From positions 1 through 64,000 of the forward strand of contig JAGAJI010000033.1 of the NCBI GenBank assembly GCA_017626135.1: a DNA stretch of 64,000 bases, written 5' to 3'. Every line of letters starts with the position of its first letter. Within the stretch, counting starts at the first letter, position 1. The DNA is from Clostridia bacterium (GTDB lineage Bacteria; Bacillota; Clostridia; Christensenellales; Borkfalkiaceae). This document shows, piece by piece, positions 41,585-51,123 of this stretch. Both the position numbers and the translations under genes were made by a program. Below the pieces are notes generated by a model that worked only from the letters and a program-made list of their open reading frames with translations, did no database searches and was not told the DNA's origin.

Positions 41585-42691
41585 TTATATATTTTTCAAT
41601 TGCCTATACGCCAAAAACAGCGCGTAGTTAATTGCCTTTTCCGTAATTTCTTCCCGACTGCCGTCGAATTTGTACTGGTATACGCAAATTCGTTCCTTCG
41701 TCCCGACCGCAATGCAACAATACCCTACGGGTAAATTGCTCCTGTCTGATTTGGGACCTGCCAGTCCCGTCGTCGAAACGGCGATATCGCAATCGCCCGT
41801 GTTGAGCAATCCCAACGCCATTTCGTACGCCGTCTTTTCGGACACCGCACCCACCGTACCGAGCGTGTACGCAGAAACGCCCAACCGCTTGATTTTCGAG
41901 CCTTCGTTGTAGGTGTTCAAGCCTTCGAAGTACACTTCGCTCGCCCCGGGCACGGAGACGATCCTTCTCGCCACGCCACCGCCCGTAAAGGATTCGGCGA
42001 CGCTCAAACGCTTTCCGCGCACCTTCAACAAAGAGACGAGCTGGTTTTCGAGCGTCGTATTATCGAGCGCGTAAATAGTATCCCCAAAACCTTCCGCAAG
42101 CATACGCAAAACGTCGTCCGCCAACATTTTGGGTGTGTTGCTGTCGTACGTGATTTCGACGATATCCTCGTCGTACTTTCTCGTATGCGCGCAGGAAATC
42201 GCGTTCCCGCCCATACGCTTCGCCTCCGACAACGTTTGCTCCACGTGTGCCGAATTCGCCCCGACCGCACGAAGGACGATCTTATCGAAACGAAGTCCGT
42301 ATTTTTTCTGTAAAAACGGGATGCAGGCGTTCCTGATATACTGCGTGCCCGTCTCCGTTTGATCCGTCGAGCACAATAAGAGAGAAGACTTTTTCCCGTC
42401 GTAGACGACGGCGTTGGCAAACTCCGCGTACGCCTGCGCCGACTCCCCTTCCGACGAAAGATAGCTCTTCGCAACGGGCAAGGCGGCTTTCTCCGCAAGC
42501 ACGAATATATTGTCGTATTCCGTCTTCAACGCGGTGAGCGCATGAATCACTTTCTTCTCGTCCGATTGAGGCAAAAAACGAATTTCATCAAGCGCGTATC
42601 CGCCGAGAAAAAGCTCGTCCAAAACGGCGTTTACGCCCGCGTCGGGCGCGGCGTTTACCGATTTTTTCAAGACGATGCAAGCGTTTTTCAT
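41585..42691 (-). CDS. cinA: CinA-like protein with a degenerate N-terminal domain
   Basis: The 368-residue product has a well-kept C-terminal CinA domain (about 215-368), whose members deamidate nicotinamide mononucleotide. It shows SVAESFTGGGVARRIVSVPGAS, YNEGSKIKRLGV and STTGLAGPKSDRSNLPVG. The N-terminal half can be aligned in outline to the MoaB-like CinA domain, but the hallmark TGGLGPTxDD motif is absent and replaced by NIFVLAEKAALPV. The N-terminal pyrophosphatase activity is therefore probably lost. The ATG at 42691 has GGAAGG upstream. It lies between pgsA and recA, the standard location. Confidence 0.85.
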   Translation of the reverse strand: MKNACIVLKKSVNAAPDAGVNAVLDELFLGGYALDEIRFLPQSDEKKVIHALTALKTEYDNIFVLAEKAALPVAKSYLSSEGESAQAYAEFANAVVYDGKKSSLLLCSTDQTETGTQYIRNACIPFLQKKYGLRFDKIVLRAVGANSAHVEQTLSEAKRMGGNAISCAHTRKYDEDIVEITYDSNTPKMLADDVLRMLAEGFGDTIYALDNTTLENQLVSLLKVRGKRLSVAESFTGGGVARRIVSVPGASEVYFEGLNTYNEGSKIKRLGVSAYTLGTVGAVSEKTAYEMALGLLNTGDCDIAVSTTGLAGPKSDRSNLPVGYCCIAVGTKERICVYQYKFDGSREEITEKAINYALFLAYRQLKNI

Positions 42692-42716
42692 AAATTTCGT
42701 TCCTTCCACTATTTTA

Positions 42717-43316
42717 TTACGCGTCCTTTAACACCTGTTTGTTGTTCACGACGTAGGCGATCCCCGACCAAACGGTGAGGACGGTCGCCGCCAAGAACGT
42801 CACGCCGCCGACGCCAAACAGAAAGTCACCGAAAAATTCGACGAAATCGGATGCGAACAACAACACGGCGATGGCGATATCCTGAAAAATCGTCTTGAAC
42901 TTTCCGAGCTTGTCCGCTGCCATCACGACGCCGTTCGCCGCCGCAATTTGACGGAAGGCGCTGATGATGAGTTCTCTCGCCATGATGATGCAAATGCAGA
43001 CCGCCATGAGCACGTATAACCCGTCCGCCCACTCGCCCGTTCTCGCAAACAAACTCTCTTTGATCGTCAAAAGTAGGAGCATTGCCGTCGAGACGAGTAC
43101 CTTATCCGCAATGGGATCGAGGAATTTGCCGAGGTTGGTGACGAGCCCCCTCGAACGGGCGATATGCCCGTCAATGAAGTCCGTGCAAGCCGCCAAGACA
43201 AAAACGATGGCGGCAATCCCGCGCGCGAACGGCAAAACCCCGTCCAGAAAAAAGAACAACACGAACACGGGAATCATGCAAATTCTCGTAAGAGTAATCT
43301 TGTTAGGTAAATTCAT
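42717..43316 (-). CDS. pgsA: CDP-diacylglycerol-glycerol-3-phosphate 3-phosphatidyltransferase
   Basis: PgsA makes phosphatidylglycerol phosphate, the first committed step to phosphatidylglycerol and cardiolipin. The 199-residue membrane protein has the CDP-alcohol transferase motif in DFIDGHIARSRGLVTNLGKF followed by LDPIADK. About five membrane helices are visible. It starts 3 bases after the rimO stop and precedes cinA-recA, the same order as in Bacillus. Confidence 0.95.
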   Translation of the reverse strand: MNLPNKITLTRICMIPVFVLFFFLDGVLPFARGIAAIVFVLAACTDFIDGHIARSRGLVTNLGKFLDPIADKVLVSTAMLLLLTIKESLFARTGEWADGLYVLMAVCICIIMARELIISAFRQIAAANGVVMAADKLGKFKTIFQDIAIAVLLFASDFVEFFGDFLFGVGGVTFLAATVLTVWSGIAYVVNNKQVLKDA

Positions 43317-43319
43317 GTT

Positions 43320-44657
43320 TCAAATCTCTCCTTCATAATCTTCGGTATGCCCGAATAAATCGTAGCAATCCGCTCTGTCCACGTGCACGGTATACCGCTT
43401 GCCCTGCACCGCCTCTGCGGCGTGGAAATATACCTTTCCGTCGATATCGGGCGCATTGAAATACGCTCTTCCGACAAAGCAACCCTTTTCGTAATCGATG
43501 CCGTCGCAAAGCACTTCCACGTCCTTTCCGACGAATTCGGACAGGAGCTGCGCGGAAATCTCCGCCTGTACTTCATACAGCTCGCGCACGCGGCGTTTCT
43601 TCGTTGCATGGTGAATTTGCGGTTTCAGACGATATGCACCCGTATCCGGCTCTCGCGAATAGGCGAAAAATCCGCAATTGATGAGTTTTGCTTCGCGAAG
43701 AAATCCTTTCATCGCCTCAAATTCTTCCTCAGTCTCGGTGGGAAATCCCGAAATAAAGGTGGAACGAATGGCAATATCGGGGATTCTTTGGCGCAACTTT
43801 TTAAGCAGGGCGAGGTAGCTCGCTCTCGTGCCCTTGCGGTTCATGAGTTTGAGCACGCGGTCCTCCGAATGTTGCAAAGGAATATCCATATATTTCAGAA
43901 TTTTATCGTTGCTTGCAATCTCTTCGATGAGCGCGTCGTTGATGACGTCGGGATAGCAATACAAAAGACGGATCGTTTGGATATTTTCAAGCGCCGACAG
44001 CTTTTGCAACAGCTCCACGAAGGAGTTTTTGCCATACAGATCCTCACCGTAACGGGTGGTGTCCTGTGCCACGATGATAAGTTCCGCCGTTTCTCCCAGA
44101 CTTTCCGCTTCTTTGAGGAGCTCCTCCATCGGATAGGAGCGATATTTCCCGCGGATTTTGGGGATTAAGCAATAGGTGCAATGATTATAACACCCGTCGG
44201 CAATTTTCAAATACGCGTAATGCTCGTCCGTGGTCAGGACGCGGTTTTGAAGATACCCGCTATTGCCCTGCCCCACGCAATTTTGCCGTTCACCCGTGCT
44301 ATAAGACGCTTCCAAAGCGTCAAAGAGTTTTTCATAGTCGTTGATACCCAAAAAGACGTCCGCTTCTTTTAGAGGCAAATATAATTCATCAATGAATTTT
44401 TGGGGCAGACAACCGGTCACTACAAGTTTTTCCAACCGACCGCTTTTATAATCCGCACATTCAAGAATGGTGTCAATCGCTTCCTCGCGCGCAGACTGCA
44501 AAAACGCGCAGGTATTCACGACGACGATTTGCGCTTTGGACAGATCGTCGGTGAGGGCATACCCCCGCTCCTTGATCAAGCCGAGGAGCTTTTCCGAATC
44601 CACGCGGTTTTTGTCGCATCCCAAAGAAATCACGCCAAATAATTTCTTCGATAACAT
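43320..44657 (-). CDS. rimO: Ribosomal protein S12 methylthiotransferase RimO
   Basis: RimO adds a methylthio group to an aspartate of ribosomal protein S12. The 445-residue product has the N-terminal UPF0004 domain (GCDKNRVDSE and NTCAF with cluster cysteines), the radical-SAM motif CYNHCTYC, and a C-terminal TRAM domain. MiaB is the main alternative, but the SLGCDKNRVDSE opening and position before pgsA favour RimO. It follows ftsK by 28 bases with an AAAGGAAA site. Confidence 0.94.
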   Translation of the reverse strand: MLSKKLFGVISLGCDKNRVDSEKLLGLIKERGYALTDDLSKAQIVVVNTCAFLQSAREEAIDTILECADYKSGRLEKLVVTGCLPQKFIDELYLPLKEADVFLGINDYEKLFDALEASYSTGERQNCVGQGNSGYLQNRVLTTDEHYAYLKIADGCYNHCTYCLIPKIRGKYRSYPMEELLKEAESLGETAELIIVAQDTTRYGEDLYGKNSFVELLQKLSALENIQTIRLLYCYPDVINDALIEEIASNDKILKYMDIPLQHSEDRVLKLMNRKGTRASYLALLKKLRQRIPDIAIRSTFISGFPTETEEEFEAMKGFLREAKLINCGFFAYSREPDTGAYRLKPQIHHATKKRRVRELYEVQAEISAQLLSEFVGKDVEVLCDGIDYEKGCFVGRAYFNAPDIDGKVYFHAAEAVQGKRYTVHVDRADCYDLFGHTEDYEGEI

Positions 44658-44685
44658 TTTTCTTTCCTTTTTTCAGATCGTTTGA

Positions 44686-47600
44686 TTACTGCAAAGGTCC
44701 GTACAGACTTTCGAACTGCTCTTTCGTGATGAGCACCTTTCTCGCCTTTGCGCCGTCGAATGCCGAAATGTAGCCCATGTCTTCCATCCATTCGATAATT
44801 CTGCCTGCGCGGTTATACCCCGCCGAGCATTTGCGTTGGATCATGGAAATGGACGCGCTGCCGCTTAAAATGACGTGGCGCAACGCTTCGATATACATGG
44901 GATCGATCTCTCCACCCTTCTCTCCCGTTGCCGAATCGTCTCCGCTCTCGCGCGTATTGTTGATGTAAGCCGTCGCTTCCTCATCGTAATACGCCTCGTT
45001 GTTCTCTTTGATATAGTTGACGACTCTTTGAGAATCTTCCGGGGAAATGAAGGCGCTCTGCACGCGCACGGGGGTATTGATCCCCGGCATCGTGTACAGC
45101 AAGTCCCCTTTGCCCAAAAGTTTCTGCGCCCCCGACTGATCGAGGATAACGCGGGAATCGACGTCCGAGGATACGCTGAATGCGATACGGGTTGCGAGGT
45201 TGCTCTTGATGACGCCCGTAATGACGTCCGTCGAGGGACGCTGGGTAGCGACGATCAGGTGAATGCCTGCGGCGCGCGCCTTTTGCGTCAGGTTTTGGAT
45301 ACGATCTTCCATCTCTTTCTTCGCCGCCAACATTAAATCGGCGAGCTCGTCGATGATTATAACGATCTTAGGCAACCGTTCGTCCTTTTGTCCTTTCTTG
45401 ACGAGCTGCGCGTTGTATTCGTCCAGATTGACGACGTACGTCTCCGAAAGGCTCATTTGCTCAAACAAGGCGTAGCGGCGATTCATCTCTCCGATCGCCC
45501 AGTTCAGACTCTGCACCGCTTTATTCGCATCCGTGATAATTTCGTTGATCATCAGGTGGGGCAAATTGTTATACAAAACGAACTCCGTCTTCTTGGGATC
45601 GATGAGGATCAGACGCAATTCCTGCGGCGAATACTTATAGATCAAACTGATGATGAGCGCGCCCAAAAATACACTCTTCCCCGAGCCGGACGAACCGGCA
45701 ACGAGCATATGGATCATCTTGGAAATATCCCCATACACTTTCACGTTCGCAACGTTCTTCCCCATGGCGAACATCAGCGAAGAGGAATGGGCGTTGACGA
45801 AAGTATTCCCCGAAAGCATAGAGCCGAGTTTGACGAATTGACGCTCCTTGTTGGGCACTTCGATGCTGACGACGCCGTCCTCGTAGTTGGGATAAATATT
45901 CACCCCGCTCGAGCGCAAACCAAGCGCGATCGACTGATCGAGGGATACGATTTTCTGCGGGGAGACGGATCTGGGCAAGGCGATGTTATACCGCGTGACC
46001 GTAGGCCCGAAAGAGACGGAAGCAACGGTTGCCCCCGTCACTTTGAATTCCTCCAAAATGGCGATGATGTTCGCCTTGGTTTCCTCCACTTCCATTTCGT
46101 TTTGCGTGGGTTCGATATCCCGACAATCGAAATCGTCCAAAGGTACTCGTTTATAAGGCTTGATCACACGGGGTTTGGGAGGCTGTGGTGCGGGAGGGTC
46201 GGGTAAGCGCTTCGGCTCCGTGCTCTTCGGCGTTTCGGGAATCTCACGGGAAACGGGCGTTTCCTCCCTGTTTCCAAATCCGAATCCCCCGCGCGAGCTT
46301 TCTCTGCCCCGCTCCAAATCCGACGTGTCTTCGAATTCCGAACGCAAGGTATAGGGATCCTCCTCCCGTTCGTCGAAAATATGCAAACCGTCCTTTCTTC
46401 GATCCTCGTCTCTGATTTCGAAAGAATCGCGGGATTCGTTCAAATACTCCTCGCGGCCCGTAAAGTCGTCGCGCGATTGAGGAAGCGTTCTCTCCCCTCT
46501 GTCTCCTCTATCTCCTCTGTCACCTCGATCTTCACGCCCTTCCCGTTCGGGGAAACCTTCTTCACGTCTACGCGCGAAAGGATCCTTTCCGTCCTCGAAC
46601 AGACGGGGGTTGGAAGGCGAGAACATATCCATATATTCGTGGCGTCTGTACCCCGATCCCTCTTCGGGCTTGACTTCGGGCGCCTGCGTCTCTTCACGCA
46701 ATTTCTTGAAATCGACCTCTTCCTTCTGCGGCGTATAGGACTCGTACAAGGGAGTAGGCGGCTCGTCGTAGGAAGGATAGGTTGCCGTTTCCATAGGCTT
46801 GGGCGGCTCTTCCGCAAGGAAGGACATCTTCTCCAAGGGCGGTTCTTCCGTCTCCAAAGGCGTCTGCCGTATATTCGTATTGTCGCTGACGATCATGGGC
46901 GGACGCTCCTCTATCGTCTGCTCGTTGACTTCGTTTTCATACGCCTGCGTATACGAAGGCGTAAACTGCGTATACGCTTCCGTCTTTTCCTCGTGGGTGA
47001 CGGGCGGGCGTTTGTTCACGCCGGCGTTGGGATCGAAAAGCAGGTTGGTCCTGTAATTTTCCGCGGGCGTACTGCTGAACAAAAATTCCCGAGCGTTGTT
47101 GTATCCCGCAGGCATTTGGGGTTGAGCTTGCCGTTGTTCACGCTGATTCTGCTCCATCACCTCCGCCATTCCGAAGGGCGAAAACGCAGCCGTAGCAGGT
47201 TTTGCCTGTGGTTGCGCCTGCGGAGCAGACGGTTCGGACAAGCTGACGCCGGGGCGTTGCGCAACCGTTGCGTTCGACGTCGGTTGCATTTCCTGCGCAG
47301 ACTGCGGCGCGGGCGCTTGCCTTTTTTCTTTCTTGACGGGTTTTGCGGGTTTTCCCCCTTTCTGCACGGGCTTGCGTACGCTCGTCACCGTAAGGTAACC
47401 GAGGAACAAAGTCAACGCCGAAAAGAAGACGATCGCGCCGACGTTGGAAAGGACGGCGGATACGCCGAAGACGAGAATACCGCCCAGCCCTCCCGTGACC
47501 GTCGTGGCAGGGAAAGTTTCTCCCGCGGAAAAACAGGCGAGGATATATCCCTCTCTCGCCCAGTTGAACGTAAGCGCGGTATGTACGAGCAATGTTGCAC

Positions 47601-47904
47601 TCAAAAAGGTCAGACACCCGAGCGCGAACGCCGCTCTGTTTTTCAAGAGGCGTTTGCCGATCAACGCGGTAACACACAAATACATGGCGCCCACGGCGAG
47701 CGGGTAGGCAAGATAGCCGAACGTGCCCGTCAAAAAGCTGTGCACGGCAAGCCCCAACTCCCCGAACATAAGAGAACGGGTACACAATATCAAAAATGCA
47801 AGCAACGAGAAGATGAACCCTGCGGCGGCAAAGCTTTCCTTGGTCACCAACAACGACTCTTCTCTTTCCGCATTCGGTTTCGTGTTTTTATTAGGATTAC
47901 TCAA
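44686..47904 (-). CDS. ftsK: DNA translocase FtsK/SpoIIIE with a long charged linker
   Basis: The 1,072-residue translocase moves chromosomal DNA through the closing septum. Four to five membrane helices span about 25-185; a low-complexity linker follows from about 190 to 620, first P/Q/A-rich and then full of E, R and D. The motor domain (about 620-970) has Walker A GSSGSGKS near 735 and Walker B IVIIIDELADLM. The C-terminal gamma winged helix (RKCSAGYNRAGRIIEWMEDM) reads KOPS-like sites. The start is a TTG with GGAGG 7 bases before it. SpoIIIE of Bacillus is about 790 residues, so the linker is unusually long. Confidence 0.95.
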   Translation of the reverse strand: MSNPNKNTKPNAEREESLLVTKESFAAAGFIFSLLAFLILCTRSLMFGELGLAVHSFLTGTFGYLAYPLAVGAMYLCVTALIGKRLLKNRAAFALGCLTFLSATLLVHTALTFNWAREGYILACFSAGETFPATTVTGGLGGILVFGVSAVLSNVGAIVFFSALTLFLGYLTVTSVRKPVQKGGKPAKPVKKEKRQAPAPQSAQEMQPTSNATVAQRPGVSLSEPSAPQAQPQAKPATAAFSPFGMAEVMEQNQREQRQAQPQMPAGYNNAREFLFSSTPAENYRTNLLFDPNAGVNKRPPVTHEEKTEAYTQFTPSYTQAYENEVNEQTIEERPPMIVSDNTNIRQTPLETEEPPLEKMSFLAEEPPKPMETATYPSYDEPPTPLYESYTPQKEEVDFKKLREETQAPEVKPEEGSGYRRHEYMDMFSPSNPRLFEDGKDPFARRREEGFPEREGREDRGDRGDRGDRGERTLPQSRDDFTGREEYLNESRDSFEIRDEDRRKDGLHIFDEREEDPYTLRSEFEDTSDLERGRESSRGGFGFGNREETPVSREIPETPKSTEPKRLPDPPAPQPPKPRVIKPYKRVPLDDFDCRDIEPTQNEMEVEETKANIIAILEEFKVTGATVASVSFGPTVTRYNIALPRSVSPQKIVSLDQSIALGLRSSGVNIYPNYEDGVVSIEVPNKERQFVKLGSMLSGNTFVNAHSSSLMFAMGKNVANVKVYGDISKMIHMLVAGSSGSGKSVFLGALIISLIYKYSPQELRLILIDPKKTEFVLYNNLPHLMINEIITDANKAVQSLNWAIGEMNRRYALFEQMSLSETYVVNLDEYNAQLVKKGQKDERLPKIVIIIDELADLMLAAKKEMEDRIQNLTQKARAAGIHLIVATQRPSTDVITGVIKSNLATRIAFSVSSDVDSRVILDQSGAQKLLGKGDLLYTMPGINTPVRVQSAFISPEDSQRVVNYIKENNEAYYDEEATAYINNTRESGDDSATGEKGGEIDPMYIEALRHVILSGSASISMIQRKCSAGYNRAGRIIEWMEDMGYISAFDGAKARKVLITKEQFESLYGPLQ
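46495..46530. repeat. 9-bp tandem repeat coding for Gly-Asp-Arg in ftsK
   Basis: Four consecutive 9-base units on the minus strand encode D-R-G repeats in the FtsK linker, with silent third-position variation (GGA/GGT/GGG, AGA/CGA). Unit number could vary by slippage without breaking the frame. Confidence 0.8.
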
Positions 47905-47955
47905 AATCTTTCCTCCTGTCCTGTGAGAAAGTGCAAATAAATAAGATACTTATTT

Positions 47956-47984
47956 ATTATAGCATTTTTTTTTACTTTTTTCAA
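47956..47984 (-). promoter_or_regulatory. Sigma-A promoter of ftsK-rimO-pgsA-cinA-recA
   Basis: TTGAAA (47984-47979) and TATAAT (47961-47956) are 17 bases apart on the minus strand, with an extended -10 (TGC before TATAAT), about 50 bases before the TTG start. Confidence 0.8.
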
Positions 47985-48080
47985 TAGTTTGACAGGAGAA
48001 AAATAGGCAAAAACCGAGTTTTTTTTATTTCTCCCCGACTTTTGCCCCAAATTTTTAGTTTTGAAGATATGCAAGCTCGT

Positions 48081-49430
48081 TTATCCGAGTTCTTTCAAAA
48101 GGTACTGCGCGACGTAATAGATATCCCCCGCGCCCAAAAACAGCACGAGGTCGCCCTCCTTCACCGTCTTTTTCAGCCAAGTTTTCAGAACGTATACGTT
48201 CTCCGAATACAGACAATTCCCCACGATCCTCGAAAGAGTTTCCGCGCTCCCCTCCCCGTCGTACTTTTCCCGAGCGGGATACGTCTTATAGATCATGAGA
48301 TTTTTAATGGGGCGCAACGCCTCCGTAAATTCTTTCAGAAGCAGTTTCGTCCGAGAATAGGTATGCGGCTGAAAGACCACGTACAAATTCCCCCGACACA
48401 CCCCTGCCGCCGTGGCGACGGTGGACGCAATCTCTCTGGGATGATGGGCGTAGTCGCAAATAAAACTCGCCCCGCGGTACGCTCCGATTTTCTCGAAACG
48501 CCGTTTCACCGCCGTGAAGCTCTCCAAGCCTTTCGCGATTTCCTTTTCGTCGAAGCCGAGGGAACGGATCGCCGCAAACGCCGCGACTGCGTTATACACG
48601 TTGCACCGCCCGACGGCATTCAACCGCACCCGAACGAGGGGTTTCCCGTATTCCTCCACCGTAAAAGAATATCTCTCGCCGTTTGCGCGAAGGTCGATCG
48701 CCCGATAATCCGCCAGTACGTCGTGAATCCCGAAGGTGGAAAAATCCCCCAGGCCCACGCAGTTTGGATCGTCTGCGCACACGAAGGCTGCGTCCGCGCT
48801 TTGGCAGTATCGACGAAAACATCCCTTCAAATCGTCAAAGTCCGCGTAACATTCCATGTGATCCCTGTCAATATTCAGAAGCAAAGCGGTGTTCGCACGG
48901 AGTTTTAATAAATTTTTCTTATACTCACAGGCTTCCGTCACCAAATATTCCGAGCCCGTCGTATAAAAGTTTCCAAACGCGCTGTCCTCGCCGCCGATAT
49001 GGGCGGTAAAGGGCGCGGCGGCGTGCTTCAAAATATGCGCGCACATGGACGTGCAGGTCGTCTTCCCGTGGCTCCCTGCCACTGCGATCACGTGGGGAAA
49101 TTCCTCGCAAATCATACGCAGCAGCTCCGCGCGGGAACAGATCCTTTTCCCAAGTTTTTCCGCCGTCGTAAACTCGATATGATCGGGCGGAATCGCGTCG
49201 GTAAACACGACGACGTCCGCCGCTTTCAACTCCGCTCTCTCCCCGTCCGCGCCGATATATACGCGCGCCCCGTAAAAGGCGAGCGCCTCCGTTTCCTCGC
49301 TGCGCGTACCGTCGCTCCCCGACACCTGATATCCGCAGGTGCTTAAAAATTTCGCGAGTGCGCTCATACTGATGCCGCCGATTCCGATAAAATAGATCTT
49401 TTTCGCTTTTTCTAATCCTTTTATCCGCAT
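48081..49430 (-). CDS. murC: UDP-N-acetylmuramate-L-alanine ligase
   Basis: MurC adds L-alanine to UDP-MurNAc. The 449-residue product has the N-terminal nucleotide-binding FIGIGGISMSALAKFL, the ATP-loop GSHGKTTC (about 109-116), and the central EYKKNLLKL region with HMECYADFDDL. It is located just after ftsZ but beyond a strong terminator, so it is a separate unit from the division cluster. The ATG at 49430 matches the family start but has only a weak ribosome binding site. Confidence 0.94.
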   Translation of the reverse strand: MRIKGLEKAKKIYFIGIGGISMSALAKFLSTCGYQVSGSDGTRSEETEALAFYGARVYIGADGERAELKAADVVVFTDAIPPDHIEFTTAEKLGKRICSRAELLRMICEEFPHVIAVAGSHGKTTCTSMCAHILKHAAAPFTAHIGGEDSAFGNFYTTGSEYLVTEACEYKKNLLKLRANTALLLNIDRDHMECYADFDDLKGCFRRYCQSADAAFVCADDPNCVGLGDFSTFGIHDVLADYRAIDLRANGERYSFTVEEYGKPLVRVRLNAVGRCNVYNAVAAFAAIRSLGFDEKEIAKGLESFTAVKRRFEKIGAYRGASFICDYAHHPREIASTVATAAGVCRGNLYVVFQPHTYSRTKLLLKEFTEALRPIKNLMIYKTYPAREKYDGEGSAETLSRIVGNCLYSENVYVLKTWLKKTVKEGDLVLFLGAGDIYYVAQYLLKELG

Positions 49431-49465
49431 ACGCTATTCTATTTTGATTGACGGCTCGATATGTA

Positions 49466-49488
49466 TATTATAAGTAATTCTTATAATA
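49466..49488. repeat. Perfect 23-base palindrome upstream of murC
   Basis: TATTATAAG (49466-49474) and CTTATAATA (49480-49488) flank the 5-base spacer TAATT. TATAAT boxes appear in both directions. It may be an operator, a promoter pair, or both; it lies 36 bases before the murC start. Confidence 0.55.
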
Positions 49489-49623
49489 CAAATGAAAATT
49501 TCCCCTCTCATTCGCTTGCTTATTTTGTAGTAAAGTGATATAATAATCTAAATTATTGATTATGTGTGTCGTTTTGATTTAATTATTTAATTGATTACAC
49601 TCATATCTGATTTATTCTTCCTC

Positions 49624-49655
49624 AAAAGAGCGTCTGTTTCCACAGGCGCTCTTTT
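49624..49655. terminator. Second hairpin downstream of ftsZ
   Basis: A 14-bp stem with one mismatch (49624-49637 with 49642-49655) has A-rich and T-rich ends, so it could terminate in either direction. It lies between the ftsZ terminator and the AT-rich leader of murC. Confidence 0.75.
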
Positions 49656-49662
49656 ACCGTAC

Positions 49663-49692
49663 AAAAAAAATACCGCCGATTTTGCGACGGTA
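49663..49692 (-). terminator. Terminator after ftsZ
   Basis: TACCGTCG pairs with CGGCGGTA across an AAAAT loop (49671-49692), followed by eight T on the minus strand (49670-49663), 19 bases past the ftsZ stop. Confidence 0.92.
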
Positions 49693-49710
49693 TCGTAATT
49701 TAGTTGTCCG

Positions 49711-51123
49711 TTACTGATCTTCCCCGTTTTTACGCATAAAGAAGTCCACGAAACGGGGGCGATGCTTGCGGTCTACGGGAGGCTCCTGGGGAGCGGGTTG
49801 ATCGGGAATAGGATCGTCCGGTTCAAACGGGCGCGCGGTTTGCGCATACGGCATGGGCGAAACGGGTTGCGCCGACGCGTAGTTGCCCTGTGCGTTGGAA
49901 TAGGGAGTCGCGTACGTAGGTTGAGAAGGCTGCGCATACGCAGGCGTTGCGGGTTGCGTATAGGCAGAAGGCGTTTGCGCGCGATAAGCATTCGCCGATG
50001 CAACCTCCGCGTTTTCCCGACTGTTATAGGAATAGTCGAGTTTCTTGGAAAGTATCGCCGCCTGACGGAGTGCCGCGTCCTGCGCCTCGAATCCGTATCC
50101 GTTCTGATTGTTATCAAAGCCCGTCGCGATCAGGACGATTTCCACTTCGTCCGTCATATTCTCATCGATCGCCGCACCGAAAATCACGTTTGCGGAATAG
50201 TCGATGACGTCACGAACGAGGTTCGCCGCCGTAACGACTTCGTCGTAAGAAAGGGACTTGTCGCCGATGACGTTCAGAATGACCGAATGAGCGCCTTCGA
50301 TGGTGGTATTGAGCAGAGGGCTGCACACCGCGCAACGCACGGCGTCGTAAATACGCTTTTCCCCTTTCGCTACGCCCATACCCATATGCGCGACGCCGCG
50401 TCCCTTCAACGTCGTTCTTACGTCCGCAAAGTCGAGGTTGATCAAGGAAGGTTTCACGATGAGTTCGGTGATGCCGCGGATCCCCTGACGAAGGACTTCG
50501 TCTGCGACCTTCAACGCCTCGGGGAAGGGCGTTCCCTTGGGAACGACCTGCGAAATCTTATCGTTGGGAATGGTGATGATGGAATCGACGGATTTTTTAA
50601 GTTCCTCGATCCCCGTCAAGGCGTTCGTCATTCTCAATCTTGCTTCAAACGCAAACGGAAGGGTCACCACGGCAACGGTGAGAATCTTCATCTCTTTCGC
50701 GATTTTTGCGATCACGGGAGCAGCGCCCGTGCCCGTGCCACCGCCCATACCTGCGGTAATGAAGAGCAAATCAGTACCCTGCAACGCTTTTTGAAGCATC
50801 TCCTTATCCGCTTCTGCCGCCGCTTTGCCGACGTTGGGATCCGCCCCTGCGCCGAGCCCTTTGGTGAGCTCCGCGCCGATTTGCAGGCGGTTGGTCGCTT
50901 TGGAGCGCGCCAGATCCTGCACGTCCGTATTGACGACGATAAATTCTGCGCCCTCGATGTTCGATTCGATCAGGCGATTGACCGCGTTGTTTCCCGCGCC
51001 GCCGACGCCGATGACCTTGATTTTCGCACCGCCGCTGAAATTGTTGAAAGCGAACGTATTTGCAGGCCGATTCTGGGGAGAATAGCCGTATCCTTCTCTT
51101 CTTTCGTCAAAATTATCCATCAT
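49711..51123 (-). CDS. ftsZ: Cell division protein FtsZ
   Basis: FtsZ is the tubulin-like GTPase that builds the Z ring. The 470-residue product has the nucleotide motif VGGAGNNAVNRLI, the tubulin signature GGGTGTGAAP, and the T7-loop region with LINLDFADVRTTL. After the core (about residue 335) comes a long A/Q/Y/P-rich linker, and the end DRKHRPRFVDFFMRK resembles the C-terminal peptide that binds FtsA. The ATG at 51123 has GGAGG 9 bases upstream and overlaps the ftsA stop (ATGA). Confidence 0.97.
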   Translation of the reverse strand: MMDNFDERREGYGYSPQNRPANTFAFNNFSGGAKIKVIGVGGAGNNAVNRLIESNIEGAEFIVVNTDVQDLARSKATNRLQIGAELTKGLGAGADPNVGKAAAEADKEMLQKALQGTDLLFITAGMGGGTGTGAAPVIAKIAKEMKILTVAVVTLPFAFEARLRMTNALTGIEELKKSVDSIITIPNDKISQVVPKGTPFPEALKVADEVLRQGIRGITELIVKPSLINLDFADVRTTLKGRGVAHMGMGVAKGEKRIYDAVRCAVCSPLLNTTIEGAHSVILNVIGDKSLSYDEVVTAANLVRDVIDYSANVIFGAAIDENMTDEVEIVLIATGFDNNQNGYGFEAQDAALRQAAILSKKLDYSYNSRENAEVASANAYRAQTPSAYTQPATPAYAQPSQPTYATPYSNAQGNYASAQPVSPMPYAQTARPFEPDDPIPDQPAPQEPPVDRKHRPRFVDFFMRKNGEDQ

